Source: Thamnaconus septentrionalis
Taxonomy: Eukaryota; Chordata; Actinopteri; Tetraodontiformes; Monacanthidae
Length of the DNA: 64,000 bases
Direction: 5' to 3'
Assembly: GCA_009823395.1 (NCBI GenBank)
Contig: CM020517.1
Coordinates: 16,787,001-16,851,000, forward strand
Notes under the pieces: generated by a model
Database searches by the model: none
What the model saw: the letters and a program-made list of their open reading frames with translations, nothing else
What the model was told of the DNA's origin: nothing
Part shown: positions 46,637 to 61,500 of the stretch, one piece after another
Layout of the letters: the number at the start of each line of letters is the position of its first letter
Numbering within the stretch: the first letter of the stretch is position 1
Translations under genes and position numbers: made by a program

Positions 46637-49600
46637 TCACTTCTTTGTCGCAGCGTCGTCCTTCTTGCCAGGCTCCGCCTTCTTCCCCTGGGCCCCGCCT
46701 CCGGCTCCCGTCGATGCTGTCGTTTTCTGGGCGCTTTCTTTGGGTCCGCCGTGCGCCGAGGCCGAGGACTTGGAGGCCTGCGTCGGTTTTGAGGTAGAGT
46801 TGGAAGAATGTCGCCGACGCCTCCCTTCATCCCCGGCCGAGGACGAGTGACGTCTCCTCCGGCCTCCCTCCTCTCCCATCGGTGGCTGTGGACACAAGGG
46901 TTCATTTGCTGTGTTTCCATGACAGTTTTTTAAAAAAAAAAAATGAAAGTGATATTTGTAAAATTTCGACAAAGTGCAATTGCAATTTGCAGGCGTTTCC
47001 ATTGAATGGTGTGAAGCGCACAAGCTGTACTACTGGTACAATCTCGTCAAGAATGGTTGTTATATTTTTCTCTTTGATTACTAAATATTCCGTCTCCTCC
47101 TCCGTCCAATCATAACGCGGCATTTTCCCTTGAAGTGAACTGGTCACGTGACCCCGTACGTCACGTCTGCTGACGTGTAAATGGGAAAAAAGTGTTTCCA
47201 TGACACTTTTGTGATATCCCTCTACATGGATGCCTCTGAAAAACCACCTCATGAGAGCATCAAAGCCTTTTAGCCATATTTTTCAAAGTTTAGGTGTTTC
47301 CTGAGTTGTCTGAGTGACAACAGACAAGCAGAAGTTGCAAGTGTTGACTGACTGAACTTGCAGACGCTGCCGCAAGTTTTAGATGGGATAAGGGGAAGCA
47401 TTCAATCAAAGTTTGGCAATCATTTAAGGAACAACTGCATACTGATGGGTGACTGATTAAGGCTTCCCCTGGCTTGAATGAGGCCAAACTGCACCAAAGT
47501 ACCATTACCGTTAATCTAACTGAAAATAGGTCAGAGAAAACACAGTATGTCAATAGACTAATATATGTATTTGCATTGCAAAATATTTTAAGGGTTAATA
47601 GTTGACGAGATTGATGGCAACATTAAAGCACTGATTAACAATTCCAACGTCTAAATTCCAACAGGCATTCCGGATGAAGACTTTGGTTTCTGTGCTTTAA
47701 TTCACCTGGATTATTACTACCTGACCTTTTTCAGTTGCAAAGTGAGAGTATCTTGTTGATATTGAACTTGAAATGCTCGCTCACGCACACGAGCACACGT
47801 GCAGAGCCACACTCACCACCACCCTGAAGTCCTCCAGGTTCTTGAACTGGGAGAGGTGTTCCTGCAGCTTTGGGTCAATGGGCTGGTTCTTGATCTTGGA
47901 ATATTTGAGAAAAGCCCAGAACTTTTCCAGTCCGTACAGCTGACCTGCAGTCGGGGAAACAACAGGGTGCATGAGTGATTCTGTGCAATGTTTTTTTTGC
48001 ATTACACCAGGGACATTGCGTGTCCCTGGTTTGTGGTTCATTTGTTTCAAACACACACATCTGGCATTGAAGTTACGATACGCATCTGTAGACTTTTGAC
48101 CCTGCAAAGGGACAAGTTTCCAAATTTAAATCTACCTAAAAAAAAGTTGCCGAATAATTGCTGCATTGAGCACAGCCCTCAACTGCACACTGCAACATCA
48201 GCTTTAATAGAACTGCAGTTTACAACAATCAGCTTTTCCCAACGTCCAGGAAATCACTCAAGTGAAGTAAGTCCAGAAGTTCAAGGTTCTTCGTACAATA
48301 TCCACTCATAATAATAAGAACCTCTCTCCTTTCTGACTTTTCACTATGCGCCGCATGATACATGAGGGTTGGTTTAAGGACGTCCATGCATGTTAGGTCA
48401 TCTTATCTTTCCACCTCCTATTTTGGCTGAAGATCAAGCTCCAGATAAAAACGCTCAGGGACAATAACGCGATTCAAGAAACCTTCGCTCTTCAATTCTT
48501 CATCATAGTGGCTGATGAGTCACGACAAAAGAATCTGGGTGGTGACGGACAGAGTTTGTTGTTCATCTCTCAGACAGTGTCGAAAGATAACAAGTGTTGA
48601 ACTCATCACCAAAGTTAACTTAAGGTTAAGAAAGCGCCACCATCATCGACTCTGTTTATATGGAAGTACATAGTACAGAAATGAGAAACTATATGTTTGA
48701 CACTGTTTTCCAGGCAGCTGCTTGATCAGTTTAGTGATGACGATGATTTTCTAGTTGAAAAAAAGCTAAAAAATACAATTTTCTAAACTTTTTGAAAATT
48801 AGGATAAGACTAAATGTATTTTTTTAAGACGTACTTTGAGGATTAAATATAGCCAAGGCAGCCCAATTTCACGTCAAGTTAATGTAGTCGGCAACTGTAG
48901 TCTGTAGTGTACATCCAAATTTGGATCAAGATGGACCAGAGTTGATTTCATAAGCGACAGGAAGCTGGAAATGACGTCCAGTGGTCTGGTCACCGTGACA
49001 GTGGCGATGGTTTAATTTTCCGAAGGTTTTTATTACCTTTCTCAAAGTCTCGGAGGGTCTCTTCTTGAAAGTCCTTGAACAGATCTAGTCTGAATCTCTT
49101 CTCCAAACCGTAGCTGTAATATCTGAAGAGGCATTCCAGTCCGTACCTGCGACGCAGAAGAACAAATGATGACCTCCGGTAATGGCCAACGCAGAAGCAA
49201 ACTGCGCCTCTTCACAAACGCGTGTGAAAAACAGTAAAACTTCAGCAACCTTAAAACTTTCTGGCAGCGTGTTAACAACGTCACTGTGAGCTCAACGCAC
49301 AACAGGGGAACTGGGATAGAGTGCCAGATAAAGAAAGGACACACACAGACACACACCTGTTGTTTTCTTTGGCGTCTTCCAGCGAATACTGCTTGAACTC
49401 CTCGTACATCTTCCTGTTGAAGTTGTCCCTCAGGAAGAAGGACCAGAACCTGAACAGGGTGTTCATCTCCTGAGACTGACCCACTCCCAACCGTTTGCGC
49501 TCTGAAAATAAATTAAATTAATTAATTAATAAAAACATGTTGAAAACTTAGTACGAACCACTTGTGGAGGTCCACAGTGAGCGGTGGCCGTACCGTTGAG

Positions 49601-50776
49601 GCACCGTCGGCGGTACTTGTGGTATCCCTGCTGGGTGAAGCCGTTGTCCCGCAGCAGCTCGTGGGACGAGTGCCAGAACTTGGGCAGGGACTGCGGGGTG
49701 CAACCGTAACTCCCCGACAGCGGCGCCCCCTCTGACGGAGACGCATTGGAGCTGCTGAAACGGGACAGAGGTGGTTTGAGTGGTAAAGGATCCCTTTTCT
49801 TTGTCACCATCATCAGTGTTTGGTTGCTGTCGTTTTCACAGAGTTGCTTATTGCAACCATCCAACCTGCAGCATCATTCAAAGCAATCAAAATATGCTAC
49901 ACACCTTAGAATCTCTCATTAAAACTTATTTTTTGAATTGCTTTTTCACCAGTGGTTAATTTCTACCCCAATTGTTTTATTTTTGTTAATATTGTTTATT
50001 TATTATTGTTTATTTAGGTCTACTGGAATCTACCAGTAATGAATTTCTAAATGCTAATAATAAGTTGCAAATATTTTTCATGTTACTAAAGGTTTTGATT
50101 TGAGTATATAAAAAATAAAGAACAGTCTTACAGATGTGACATAATGAACAACTGACATAATAACTGTATAATAACCGAAGAGTCTGAGTAACTGACATAA
50201 TAATGAATAACTGACACAACAAAGTCAGTTTTTATGTGAGTGAGACAGTTGGACACTGCACTAGAGAAGCATCACGTGACTCAGAGCTACAACTCTACTA
50301 GCAGGTCTATGATGCATTCATATCCCTTTGAGAGAACTGAGACTCTCTGCTGCGTCTGTGAGTTGAAACACAGAAGTGAACTGCGGCTCCGGAGCGTCAA
50401 GCAGAAGTCAAGCGTGACCTGTTGGCAGAGGGCGACCGCTGCCTGCCACGCTGAGAAGAGGAAGCGACGGCTCTGTGTTCCCCTCCGCCAGTTTACAACT
50501 GGGACCGGTGCTACTACGTCCTCACAGTCACAGAGTCACAAAAGGCCAAAGTCCTTCCGAGTCAGCGCACCTGATGGAGGCGGAGCGCGCTCGGTGCTCC
50601 CGGGAGTCCATCACCCAACCGATGTGGGCCTCCTGTGGTGGGTTGGAGCTGTGGCTGGTTTTCTTCTTCCTCAGCATCTGGAGAAGGAAAAGTCCAAGAT
50701 TAAGATTTTAAATTGTAAGCTGGTCGGCCCCTGAGAGTTGGTATCTAAAAAACACAGCATCAAAACAAGGCCTATT

Positions 50777-50818
<42 letters not shown>

Positions 50819-52533
50819 GTCATCGTCGTCATGTTGTCCCGTGAAAACCAGCACAGATTTTATTGTCCCCTTTGTTAAACAAAACAAACAACTGTGTACA
50901 CATGCAAAACAGCCAACGGGCCTTGCGGTGCGACATGTAAAATGCATGCGTGCCACTTCTGTCAACGCCTCACAGCAGTCAGCCAATGGGGGCGACAAAA
51001 AGTGAAGGAAGAAACGCCAGAAAAGGAGTCTGGACAAAGCGGAGTGACTCTCAGCTGTGTGAGCTGCACCAGTGCAGGTCAACAGGAGGTCAAACCATCT
51101 GCCAAGCAGCTCCATTCACACGGAATGTGGAAGAAGACGCCTTCGATATCTGTATTTTTTAGTTTAATATTTTATGTCTGACACATTTAAAAAAAAATAT
51201 TTTCTGCACTTAAAGGTGTGAAACATGTTGCCATATTCAAAATCAGTCATTCATTTAAACTGTTACTGAGCCAATACAGCCAAGAATGAAACCAATTCTT
51301 CACGTCATCATCGCTGTTTTCACTATCTGCTCATCAAAACAGACCCCTGAGGTGCCGACGTGAGAGAGCGGCCGGGCTGCTCACCTGACCGTCCACGGTG
51401 CTGCTCTCCTTCATGACGGGGTAAAACCGCGGCGTCTTGTTGGGGTCCTGGCGCCCGGGCGTGCGAGGCGTTCTGGGTGTGCGAGGCTGGTGAGCGCGAG
51501 GTGACTCCGGCACCGAGGTGGGCAGAGAGCGGGACAACTCTGCCGCGCTCTCCACTGCATTGTGATGAGAAGTACAACGAGTTGAAGAGTTTCCCATGGA
51601 GGTCATTTCAAGCACCTGGTGTCTATTATTGCTCTGCTTTGTGTGCAGCAGCTTCATTGCAGTAGTTGGGCAGACTCACCAGGCATCGGAGGGGTCGGCA
51701 CTTCCTGGTTTGGGTCAATAGGCACTTTGGGGGTGAGAGTGTCAAACTCATCTTGGCTGATGACGTTCAACTTCTTGAAGCTCTCCACTTCCGGCTGGAC
51801 GCAGCGGGGCAAATCAACAAGACAAACAATTAGCATAACAAACAGGGATATATATATATATATAATTTTTTTTTTGGGGAGGATTTTTTCCCCTAGTATA
51901 AGTCAAAAACCCAAAGAATGGTATAAATAAAGGGTGCAGGATTCAGTTCAGTGGTATCTGCAGCACTGATGGCATTAGCAGGTGTGGGCAAACTATGGCC
52001 CAGGGACCCATAAACTGGAAGAAATTATATTAATAGTAAGTAAATAATAAAATAGCTGTATTTCATCCATTTTCTTCTTGTTTTAAGGGTCGTTTCGATA
52101 AAGAGTTAAATACTGATTTTGTTGCTTTTGTTCATTTTCAATAAACAATCCATATCCTATGATAATTTTTTTTCCTCCTATGAGGTGGGCCACCAAAACA
52201 CTCCATCCATCTGCTGCTGCTCCGGTCCCTCTGTCACATTTTAGAGCCCAGTGTAGCCCAGGTTCACCTGTGTCCATACATTTCCCACTACTTTATTTCC
52301 AGTTTCCTGAATTACCTCAGCTCTTTTTTAATATTTCACCACGGCGGCGGCCGCGCGGGCTGTTTCACAGCTGATAACACCACTGCTGCACGGTGGTAGC
52401 AATCCTGGCTGTGCCAGGGGCTGCGGCCATGCATGGCTTGTGTGACACACGGCAGATGCGAGGCGGACTTTGAACCCAAACTGGAGCAGGAGAATATCCA
52501 GGTGACCTTGATGTGTTTGTCAGTGCCGGCGTC

Positions 52534-52571
<38 letters not shown>

Positions 52572-55500
52572 CAGGAGTAACATTTCCCACATAGGCAGAT
52601 TACGGACGACCTTTGAACTGAGAAGGAGCTGACTGTGCTGACTGGCTTTGCCACGACGCTGTTGTTGCACGATGTCGGAAGCACTTCAACGCTACCAAGT
52701 GGCGAATGTGTTTATTTAGGACTTAATAGAAAGTTTCTTCCCCTTCAAGGGATGATGATGGCTTGATGACACCGACTACCCTGCTTCCACTATTCAATCA
52801 GAGATCTGGGACAAACAGTGCAGCGCGTGTCTTCAAACAAGACTTGACTGAAAACATTTCCACCTACGATTTCTGCTTTTCAGAAACGATTTCCCTCGGT
52901 GATGTCACAAAGGGCACTGAAAGTCCACTTATTTTAAGTCAATGATAACGCAACCTGCAATTTTGATTTCGATATTATTATCATTTCCTGTGTTGTTCTG
53001 TCCTCTAGGGCACCTGAAAGCATCACCTTCCAGCATTCATGGCATCCTAACAGTGATGCTGCTTCTGCAGCTGAGTCGGCTCCTTTCTGCCACAAAGCAG
53101 GTCACTCAAGAGTTTGGCTGCAGCTGCTTGACACACATCTTGTCTTGCGGCTGGCAGAGAGGCCAATAAATCACAGTTTATTTCTGTCAAAGAGATTTTG
53201 ACAGCTCCGTCGCCAAGTCGTGATGTCCCAGGGCTCGCAGTGGACGGCAGTGCGGAGCTTCACGGGGACCTCGGCAACCCCAGGAGACCACGAGTGTGTC
53301 TTTAATCGTCCTTTGTCTTTCTTGTTTATAAACTGGCTGTGTTAAAAGGGTACAAAGTACAACAAGTCAAACGGACCCGAAACGCTTTGACCTCATTTTC
53401 TGTCCCACTGCCAAAGGCCAGGACCGGAGCGGAAAGGTCAGATTCCTCTTGAAAGACACTGGCATTAAAAATAAATCATCCAAATTTAATTTCTTCAGCT
53501 TGATCTGCCAAGGCTCGTTTTTAGACCGATGTTTCTCAACTGGTGGGTTGTGACCCAAAAGTGGGTCGCAGAGCCGTTGGCGTTATTATTTTTGTGGAAT
53601 AAATTTGGGTGGTGACTTCAATGAAAAGAAAAAAAAGCATGCAGGTCCTGAGGCTCCACCTGTTGAGAGCCACTGCTTAGACTAACTGCTGTTTGCCACT
53701 TGGACTCTCCAGGAAAGATTTTTGCAAGCACAAACTAATATTATTACCATAAAATTTTGCTTCATCTCAAGTTTGTTTTCAGATCTGACTAACTTCCCGT
53801 CCGCCTGCGTTCGCTCACCTTGCCGCCCTCGACCTGTTCCTCGCCCTTCCACAAGTCCTGCTCGTAGTAGTAGAGCCCGTCGTTGATGGTTTTGGCCAGG
53901 TCCGAGGTGATCCTGGCCCGGGACTCGTGGTTCCCCGTGCGGTCGCCGCCGGGATGCTTGCGGAGGTGCGGAGGCGTCTGGGTGACGATGAGGATCTTGT
54001 TGACGTCCTGGTCGTCCAGCTCGTAGTCCGAGTCGTCGTCGTCGGACCAGTCGGTGAACTGGTTTTTCCTGGGCGCCATCTGCTCCATCTCCTCGTCGAA
54101 CATGAAGTCCAGCTCCTCCTGGGGGGGCTCGGCCTGCCGCGGCGCCGGCCGCACCTGTGGGGACGTCTCGCCGCGTTCCTGGGGGACGCAGGGATGCGGC
54201 AAAACGGAAAGGGTAGAAGAAAAAACCGGGATTGGTGAGACGAGAGCGTCTTCGAGGTCCGAGCTTCACTTTTCACATTTTTGTTATTTAATCCCAACAC
54301 ACAATGGGACAACTTTGCGCAATTTAATAATCCTAAAACTTTACAGATTTTATCAACGTATTTGGCTCTCCGTTTTCAGTCTTGTACAAAAGTACTCAGC
54401 GGATGGATCTGAGAGGAATTGAACCCTGTGTGACATCACAAAGGGATGATATCTAGAGCTAGACATTTGTGGAGAAGGCCAAAAAACATTGTCTTATCAT
54501 TTCCACTGGCAGGCTATTGATACATATTATTGCTACAACGTATGAAAAACAAAGTCAAAATTGATCCTTTACATCATTAATCTGAAAAACAGCTACAGAA
54601 GGATGTGGGATTGCTTTTAGGTCAAAGAAACTAAATGCAGACATTTTAGCAAAAGGAGTTTTTATTTTTATTTTATTTTTGGAAAACTTAGTTGTGCCAG
54701 CTGGTGTATGTGTGCATTACCGCCCCTGTTTCTGTTTAAAATAAGCTGGTCAAGCTTTGATTTCAAACATTCTAATTAATTTGAAGTGCCAAGATGCTCA
54801 TCATCACTCCATGCAATATTCCACACACGGGATGGCAGGGAACGATAGGCGAGGAAAAGGGGCAAAGCCTGAGGTCTGACAGGTGCGGCGACAGGAAGAG
54901 AAGAGAGGAAAATGAAGCGAGACGAGGCGCGAGCTGAGGACAGGAAGTACTCAACTGCAGAGGAGAGGAGGTCAGGATGGAGCACTGGGGGAGGAGAAGG
55001 GCCCAGAGAACACACATCATCACTGCCGCTCTGCTGACCACCGGGGGGGCGACAACAGAGACGGACAGTGGGGAGAGAGAGAGAGAGAGAGAGAGAAAGA
55101 AAGACAGACACAGAGAGAGGAGGGCGGCAGAGAGAACAGGATGACGAATGGAAAGAGCGGATTTTCCAGACTATAACTCGCACTTTCTTTTGATAGTTTG
55201 GCTGGTGTTGCGACTGACAGCTGCTCCCACCCTCTGGAACTCCCTCCCCAAACTGCACTGACCCCCCACCTTTCAATCCCATTTCAAAAGTCACCTTTTT
55301 AGCACTGCTTCTAACATCTGATTAATTGTCCTGTGTTGCCTGTCCTGCTATGTCAAACACTTCACCCTCATCAACTTCTTTTTAATTTGTTTGATTCCTG
55401 TAATTTTATGTACCTCTATATTTAGTTTTATATTTTATTTTGTAGTTATGCTTGTACTCTTTTCTTTTTTTTTTTTCTTTTTTTATTTGAGCTACAGGTA

Positions 55501-58500
55501 TTATGCACATGCGCTATATTAGTACTATATATAGACTACTAAAGTAATATACACTCCTTACCATATTCCAGATACTATATATTAACATTAAGTATTATAC
55601 ACACTAATACCATAGCAATATACCAACATAAAAGAGTATGGTACTGATTTTATTATTTTAATGCCATTGTAAAATGTTAAAGAGTTTTCTGAAAAGCATT
55701 AAACAAATAAAATGTATTATTATTATTATTATTATACTCAGGTGCAACTTCTATATATTAAAATATATAACCGGTGCGAGAGGGCGACTGACGCAACTTC
55801 CTCTGGAGTGGTCGTGAGTGACGGCAGAGTCTTGATGGACAGGAAGTCAGTACCTTTGCTTTGGCGGGGGTCTGTCGGTGGCGTTTCTCCACCTGGATCC
55901 AGGCGTCGGGGTCGGGCTGGGGTGCGGAGGGGCCGTCTGGGAGAGACTCCTGGCTGCAGGAGCTGGTCTCGCCAGAGTCCTGGGGCTCGCCACGCTCCGG
56001 GGGAGACTTCTCCACGGGCGAGGAGGCTGGACACAGCACAGTCAGACAGACACCCTTCAGCACCACTCAAGAGTTCAAAGTTCAAGTCCCAGCAGCTGCG
56101 TTTCCATTCAACCTAGAATTGCACAAAACCTAAATATCGCAATAAAGAACTGGTGATGGAAACACCCAAGCTTGGAAAAACCAACCGAACGCTGGGCGTG
56201 GCCTCATGTTCGGCGCTGCCTCCGGTGCAAAATGCGGGAATATGAATGAAATCTCCACCAGTAATGAAGTAAGTCACAAAAACCATCTTGGACGATTACA
56301 ATCTTCCACCATCTGCTAATAACTGGCAGATATACTTAAAAATATAAATACAAGACAGGTGAAAAGGATCAAGTGCAAGTCAGGAAATTACATAAGGGGT
56401 TTTTGCAATAATAGTGTACAAATACACAAGTACTTATGATACAAACTGAATTTTGAATTTGCAGATTGTAGCAGATCAACACCATACTTTCAATGCATCT
56501 AAAGGGCCTAAAAAAAATAGTTAAATGGTTAAAAGCTAGTTGAAATACTGGCAATCCCTGTTAAGAGATAATCAGGCGTCTGGCGCCAGACATTTAGGAG
56601 CTGCTGGGGCAATTAAAGCCGACACTGACCGGAGTTTGAGGAGCTGAGCGTCTGCCTGGGGACAAACTCGGGGCAGTTGATGAGCTGGGAGAAGTCGGTC
56701 CTGGGGGAGCCCACCACGGCAGGCGTGGGGATGGGCCAGCGCTCCGGCTCGCTCTTACAGCGGATCTTGTCGTCCTGCAGCTCCACTTCTTTGCTGCTCT
56801 TCAGAGCCTGGAGCACAACCATGAAGGATCTCCTCATCGTCTTGTAGCCATATCTCAATTTGAATAAACTCAACAGGAGAATTTAATTTTATACTGAGGT
56901 AAAAAGTGATAATAATATGGAGTGATTACCTCCATGATGAGGTTGATGTCCATGGTGAGGGCCTGCACTCTGTGGAAGCCGGCGATCAGGGAGATGGGGA
57001 GGAAGCCCTGCGCGTCCATTTTCCTCCTCAGGAAGAAGTCTCGCTCCAGATTGTGAAGGCTGAAGTAGTACTCGCTGACAGAGGAACATGAAGGAAAAAA
57101 AAAAAATCAGTCAAAGAGAGAGAAAAGAATCAGGAACATGACAGAACAGTGGTGATGTGCAAGTGATTCTGGGTGGATGGACGAGCACTCAAGGTAAAAC
57201 TTCACTTTCAAAGCTTTTCCATCACCAGCATATTTAACATTCCGGAAGTTCACAGCAGCTGTGTTTCCATGACAGTTTTCTTTTTGGCAAAATAACAGCG
57301 ATATTTCTAAAATTTTTAGTACACTTGTGATATGCAGGTGTTTCTATTGAATGGTGTGAAGCACATAAGCCATAATTTTCCCTTTGCGTTTCTGAGTCGC
57401 TATTTGAAGTGGACAGGTCACGTGACCCAGTACCTTTGAGCCAGATTTGATTAAATTTCCATATGTTATTGCAATAAATGGCCTTTGTTGCACATTTACA
57501 GGCTTGGATTGTCGAAATGCAATCACCATGAATGAAAAACAACCTTGGAGTTGCTAAAATAGTTCAATAAAGGCACTGAAGCCACTTTTGTTTCCAGGCA
57601 TCGGCCACTTAGGAATTCTTCAAGCGCTGCTGCTGCTGCTGCAAAAGCAGGACAAATGCAGGATTCCCTCCTTGACAAAACCAAATTTTCTGTCCTGCAT
57701 GTCACACCACTTAAAGTCACCACTACGCACACACACACACACACACTGTACGCTGGGCCGGGCCTGCTGCCTGCAGGCGGTAGGTCGAGCTTCTTTCACG
57801 CAGCGTCGGCTGAGTGAGCAGCCTGAAAAAAAGCCCCGGAGACGAGAGAGGGACGGACAAGAGAGTCCCCTCCCGTCTCACACATCACTGCTCTCCTTCC
57901 GCTCCCTTTGACTTGCTGGCTCATGCCTACGTCGTCGGCGGCGACTCTTCGCCCCCCCCCTCCGTGGCACTCCAAGGTCTATATTTAGTGGCTCTACCTC
58001 ACCGGCCGCCCGCTATTCTGAGCAGAGCTTCCTTCTCCAAACCAGGCCAAGGCACAGGCTGACACGGAGAGCGCATGCTGCCCCCTGCAGGAGATACGGG
58101 AGACCACTCGGCGTTGGTGCGCCGTTCCGTTCTGTCCAAAAGTCACAGGCGCTCACCTGGCCGTGCACGGTCTGGCGGGTTAAACATTAATGCAAACCTT
58201 CTTTTGTTTTTTTCTCTCGCTTTTTGCCACATTCTTTAAATCATGGTTACATCGGTGAGACCATGAAGTGTTTAACAGGGGAGACATAGAAAGTGCAGCA
58301 AAGCAAAACATGTTCAATAACTTTCAATACGCTTTTTATGAAAGGTGGCTATTTTGAAGAATTTAAAAATATAAACGTTGTTATTTTACACTTTTATCGT
58401 TTCCTACATAATTCCATGTGTGTTCAAAATTAGTTGCGATGCCTTCAGTGAGAAACTGCATTAATAGTCATGAGAATGAAAGAAAAAAACAAACAAACAT

Positions 58501-61500
58501 TCATCTGGTGTCCAAACCTTTGACTGCTAGTGCAAATATTCCCTCCATCTTATTTTCATTGTTTATTTTACTTCATCTATTTGATTCTTATTTATTTCAC
58601 TTGCACAGTGCTGGAGTCGCCACCATCGCATTTCACTGCTGCTGTACCTGGACATTCACGCATATGACAAATAAATGTTAAAGCCCTGATTCCAATGTGT
58701 TGATGCGAGTACAGGGGGGTTTAAAATATCAAAAGCTCACATTTGCCGTTTGATGTATTCCTTTAGAAGCTTCTCGTCCACCGTGTACATCTGAACCTTG
58801 TTTCCGTCGTCGTAGTAGTAAACCATGTTGGTGCCGAACTCTGAGGGCCCCTGGGCAGAGCCGTCGGTTGACTGCGAGTCCCTGAAGCTTTGAGAGTATT
58901 CGTACCGGCCTGAGAGCGAAGCAGGGAGGGGAGGAAACAGCAAATACATTAAAATGCTTGAAAAAGGCAGATTGTGAATATTTACACTAGCAGTCAAAAG
59001 TTTGGACACACCTGATTCTTCTTTATCTTGACTACTTTCTACACTGTAGATATATATGACTAAGATATGTGACGATTAATGTGGCAAAAGAAAAAATGTT
59101 AAATACCTAAATATGTTATGTTTTATATATTTTATATGAAGAGCGTCGTCTAAAACATGTTCATTCAAGTGTTGATGCCTTGAGTGTCAATCTACAGTGT
59201 AAATAGTCATGAAAATGCAAGAAAAACCATCCCATCAGAAGTACGAGTCCAAACTTTTGACTGGTAGCGCAGGTGGATCAGAAAAACCGTGTGTACCTCG
59301 TCCGCGACCTCTGCCGCGACCTCGACCTTTGCCTCGACCTCGCAGGCCTCCTCGGATGCTCCCGCTGTCGCTCCGGACGCTGGAATCGTCACCAAAGTCC
59401 CGAGATCTCCAACCTGACCATCGAGCGACACGCAGGTTTCAGATTCACATTCCCACCCGGGACAATCCCCTCGCACTTCCCACACCGACCCACCAGCTCG
59501 TATATTAACAGAACAGAGGAATTATTATTTGTATTTTGTTTTTTTATTATTAAAACTCCCTGCGCTATCGTGCGGGCAACAAATTAGTACTGCTGCCCAG
59601 TTCCAATCGGTTGTCTGTATATTATTTAGACACTCTGCTTAAATACAAGTGGCCCAACTGACATGTTTTTGAAGTGATTTGCCTACCAGCGCAGAAAACA
59701 ACGTAAGCCACACACCAGAGAGAAAGAGCAGGACTTTCAGTGGATGCCGAAGAAGGGGGGGAGAAAAAAAATAAATAAATAAATAAATTCATAATCAAAG
59801 CCAAAGTTTTCCTTACTCTGTTTCAACCATTTATGCTGTATTCTTATTTATTTAGTTTGTGTCAAAGCCAATTGGGGGAAAACAATGCTTGGAGCTGGGT
59901 CATTTCTGCACAGAAGCATATTGTTGCCATACTACAAAAAAAAAGGGCTCAATATCAGGTAAAAACATAAACATTTAGACGTTTTTATGCGATAATTTTC
60001 ACGTTATTACCTGAAACTGTCACATTATTACATCATAGTGAAAGGCTCAGTATCATGTAATTACCTGAAAAGTTTCACAGTGAAGCAAGCAAAGCCACTG
60101 GACTAGAATGTATTTTAGTGGCTCTCCAACTGAACTGGCATGCGTCCCATTAACTTACTGCCACTTCGCTGTGGCTGAAAACGCGGATTCGCCACTGTCA
60201 AGATTTCTTCAAGTTCGTGGAATAGCCACAAAATAACATCATCGAGTAAAATCATGAAAATCTTCATTTCATTAGGTGACGCTGAGCCTTCGCTATCATA
60301 AAATAACGTGATAGCTCCAAGTAATAACTATAATAATAGTGAAAATGATCTTGTAAAAACGTGAAATAATGGCATAATTAATTGACTCTGAGCCCCCCAC
60401 CCCCCTTTTTTTTTTTTTTAGTATGGCAGCAGTAGCCTTCTGTATCTCCGGCATCTGCTGTTGAGGTGAGACAGAAGCCTTCCTCAGGTATTTTCCCTGC
60501 CAACACAGCGGCAGACAAAACCATAAAACAGGTTGGTGAGCATTTTTGCGGGCGTTGCTCTTTCTCGGCATAACACCCGAGGAGGGGCTTGATGGTAGCG
60601 CTGGAGAAAGTACAGGATAAAAACAGTGTAGCTGGAGATTATTGGAGATTAGTAGAGGAAAGCGAGGGCTTTCAGGCGGGCGGTGGCGCGACAAGCAGTT
60701 GAAAATATCAAGTGAGAGACAGTAGGTGTGAAGGAGAACAAAGTGCCGGCGACTTACTCCTGCTGCTATCATGCGCCCTGCTACTATGGAGTGTGTGATT
60801 GGGCGACGTGGGGTCAAGTGGGTCACCGGCTGGCTCGGAGTCCGAGTGTGGCCGCCCGCTGCCGAGCGCCTGGTCGCCGCCGTCCCGGGCCACTTCCTCC
60901 AGCGGCAGAGAGACCCACTTACGTTTGTTACCTATCGACGATTACACACCGACAGACAAGAGTTGGATTCCAAGCCGGGTTGGAGTCAGTAAAGAATAAA
61001 CCATGTCCCCCGCCCCCAACTCCTCCACTGGAAGGTCAAGATCCCCCCTCGGGTAAACGTGAAAGGTAACTCGCGTCGGAAGGCGTAAAGAATGTGAGCT
61101 GAGGGCGAGACGGATGAGTTGGAACATGTTTGTAAAAATGTCAGAGAAAAATGCCTCCGTGTGTCACTTACAGTAGAGGATGGAATCAGAGGGCCAGAGG
61201 GCTGAGTTTTAATTAGACTGAATGAATTTACCTCAGATTCCTAAGAAGGTTGGGCTTTCGTGCTTCGTCCCAGTTTCTTAAACAAGGTAGTTTGACAATT
61301 TGGAACAAACACTGAACCGCTCTGTGAGAGCCTCTGAGACTTCTGTTCGACAGCTCTAGAGAAAGGCAAGGTTCAATGAAGCTCAACGTTGACTTTGAGT
61401 TTGTCAGAAGGCGAGGCTGCAGCTTCTTATGTACACCACCGGTCAAAGGTTCGCACACACACTATGAGTTGAATGTCTTTTCTTTCATTCTCGTGACTAT

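Noticed and set aside
54776..55294. 172-codon minus-strand frame in a larp1b intron
   Set aside because: Low-complexity Ser/Pro/Leu, crosses a (GA)n run, no splice support and no known family.
46905..57540. Recurring small frames reading CASHHS-ETPA or similar
   Set aside because: They are the same segment of MITE family 1 translated in several copies, not a gene family.
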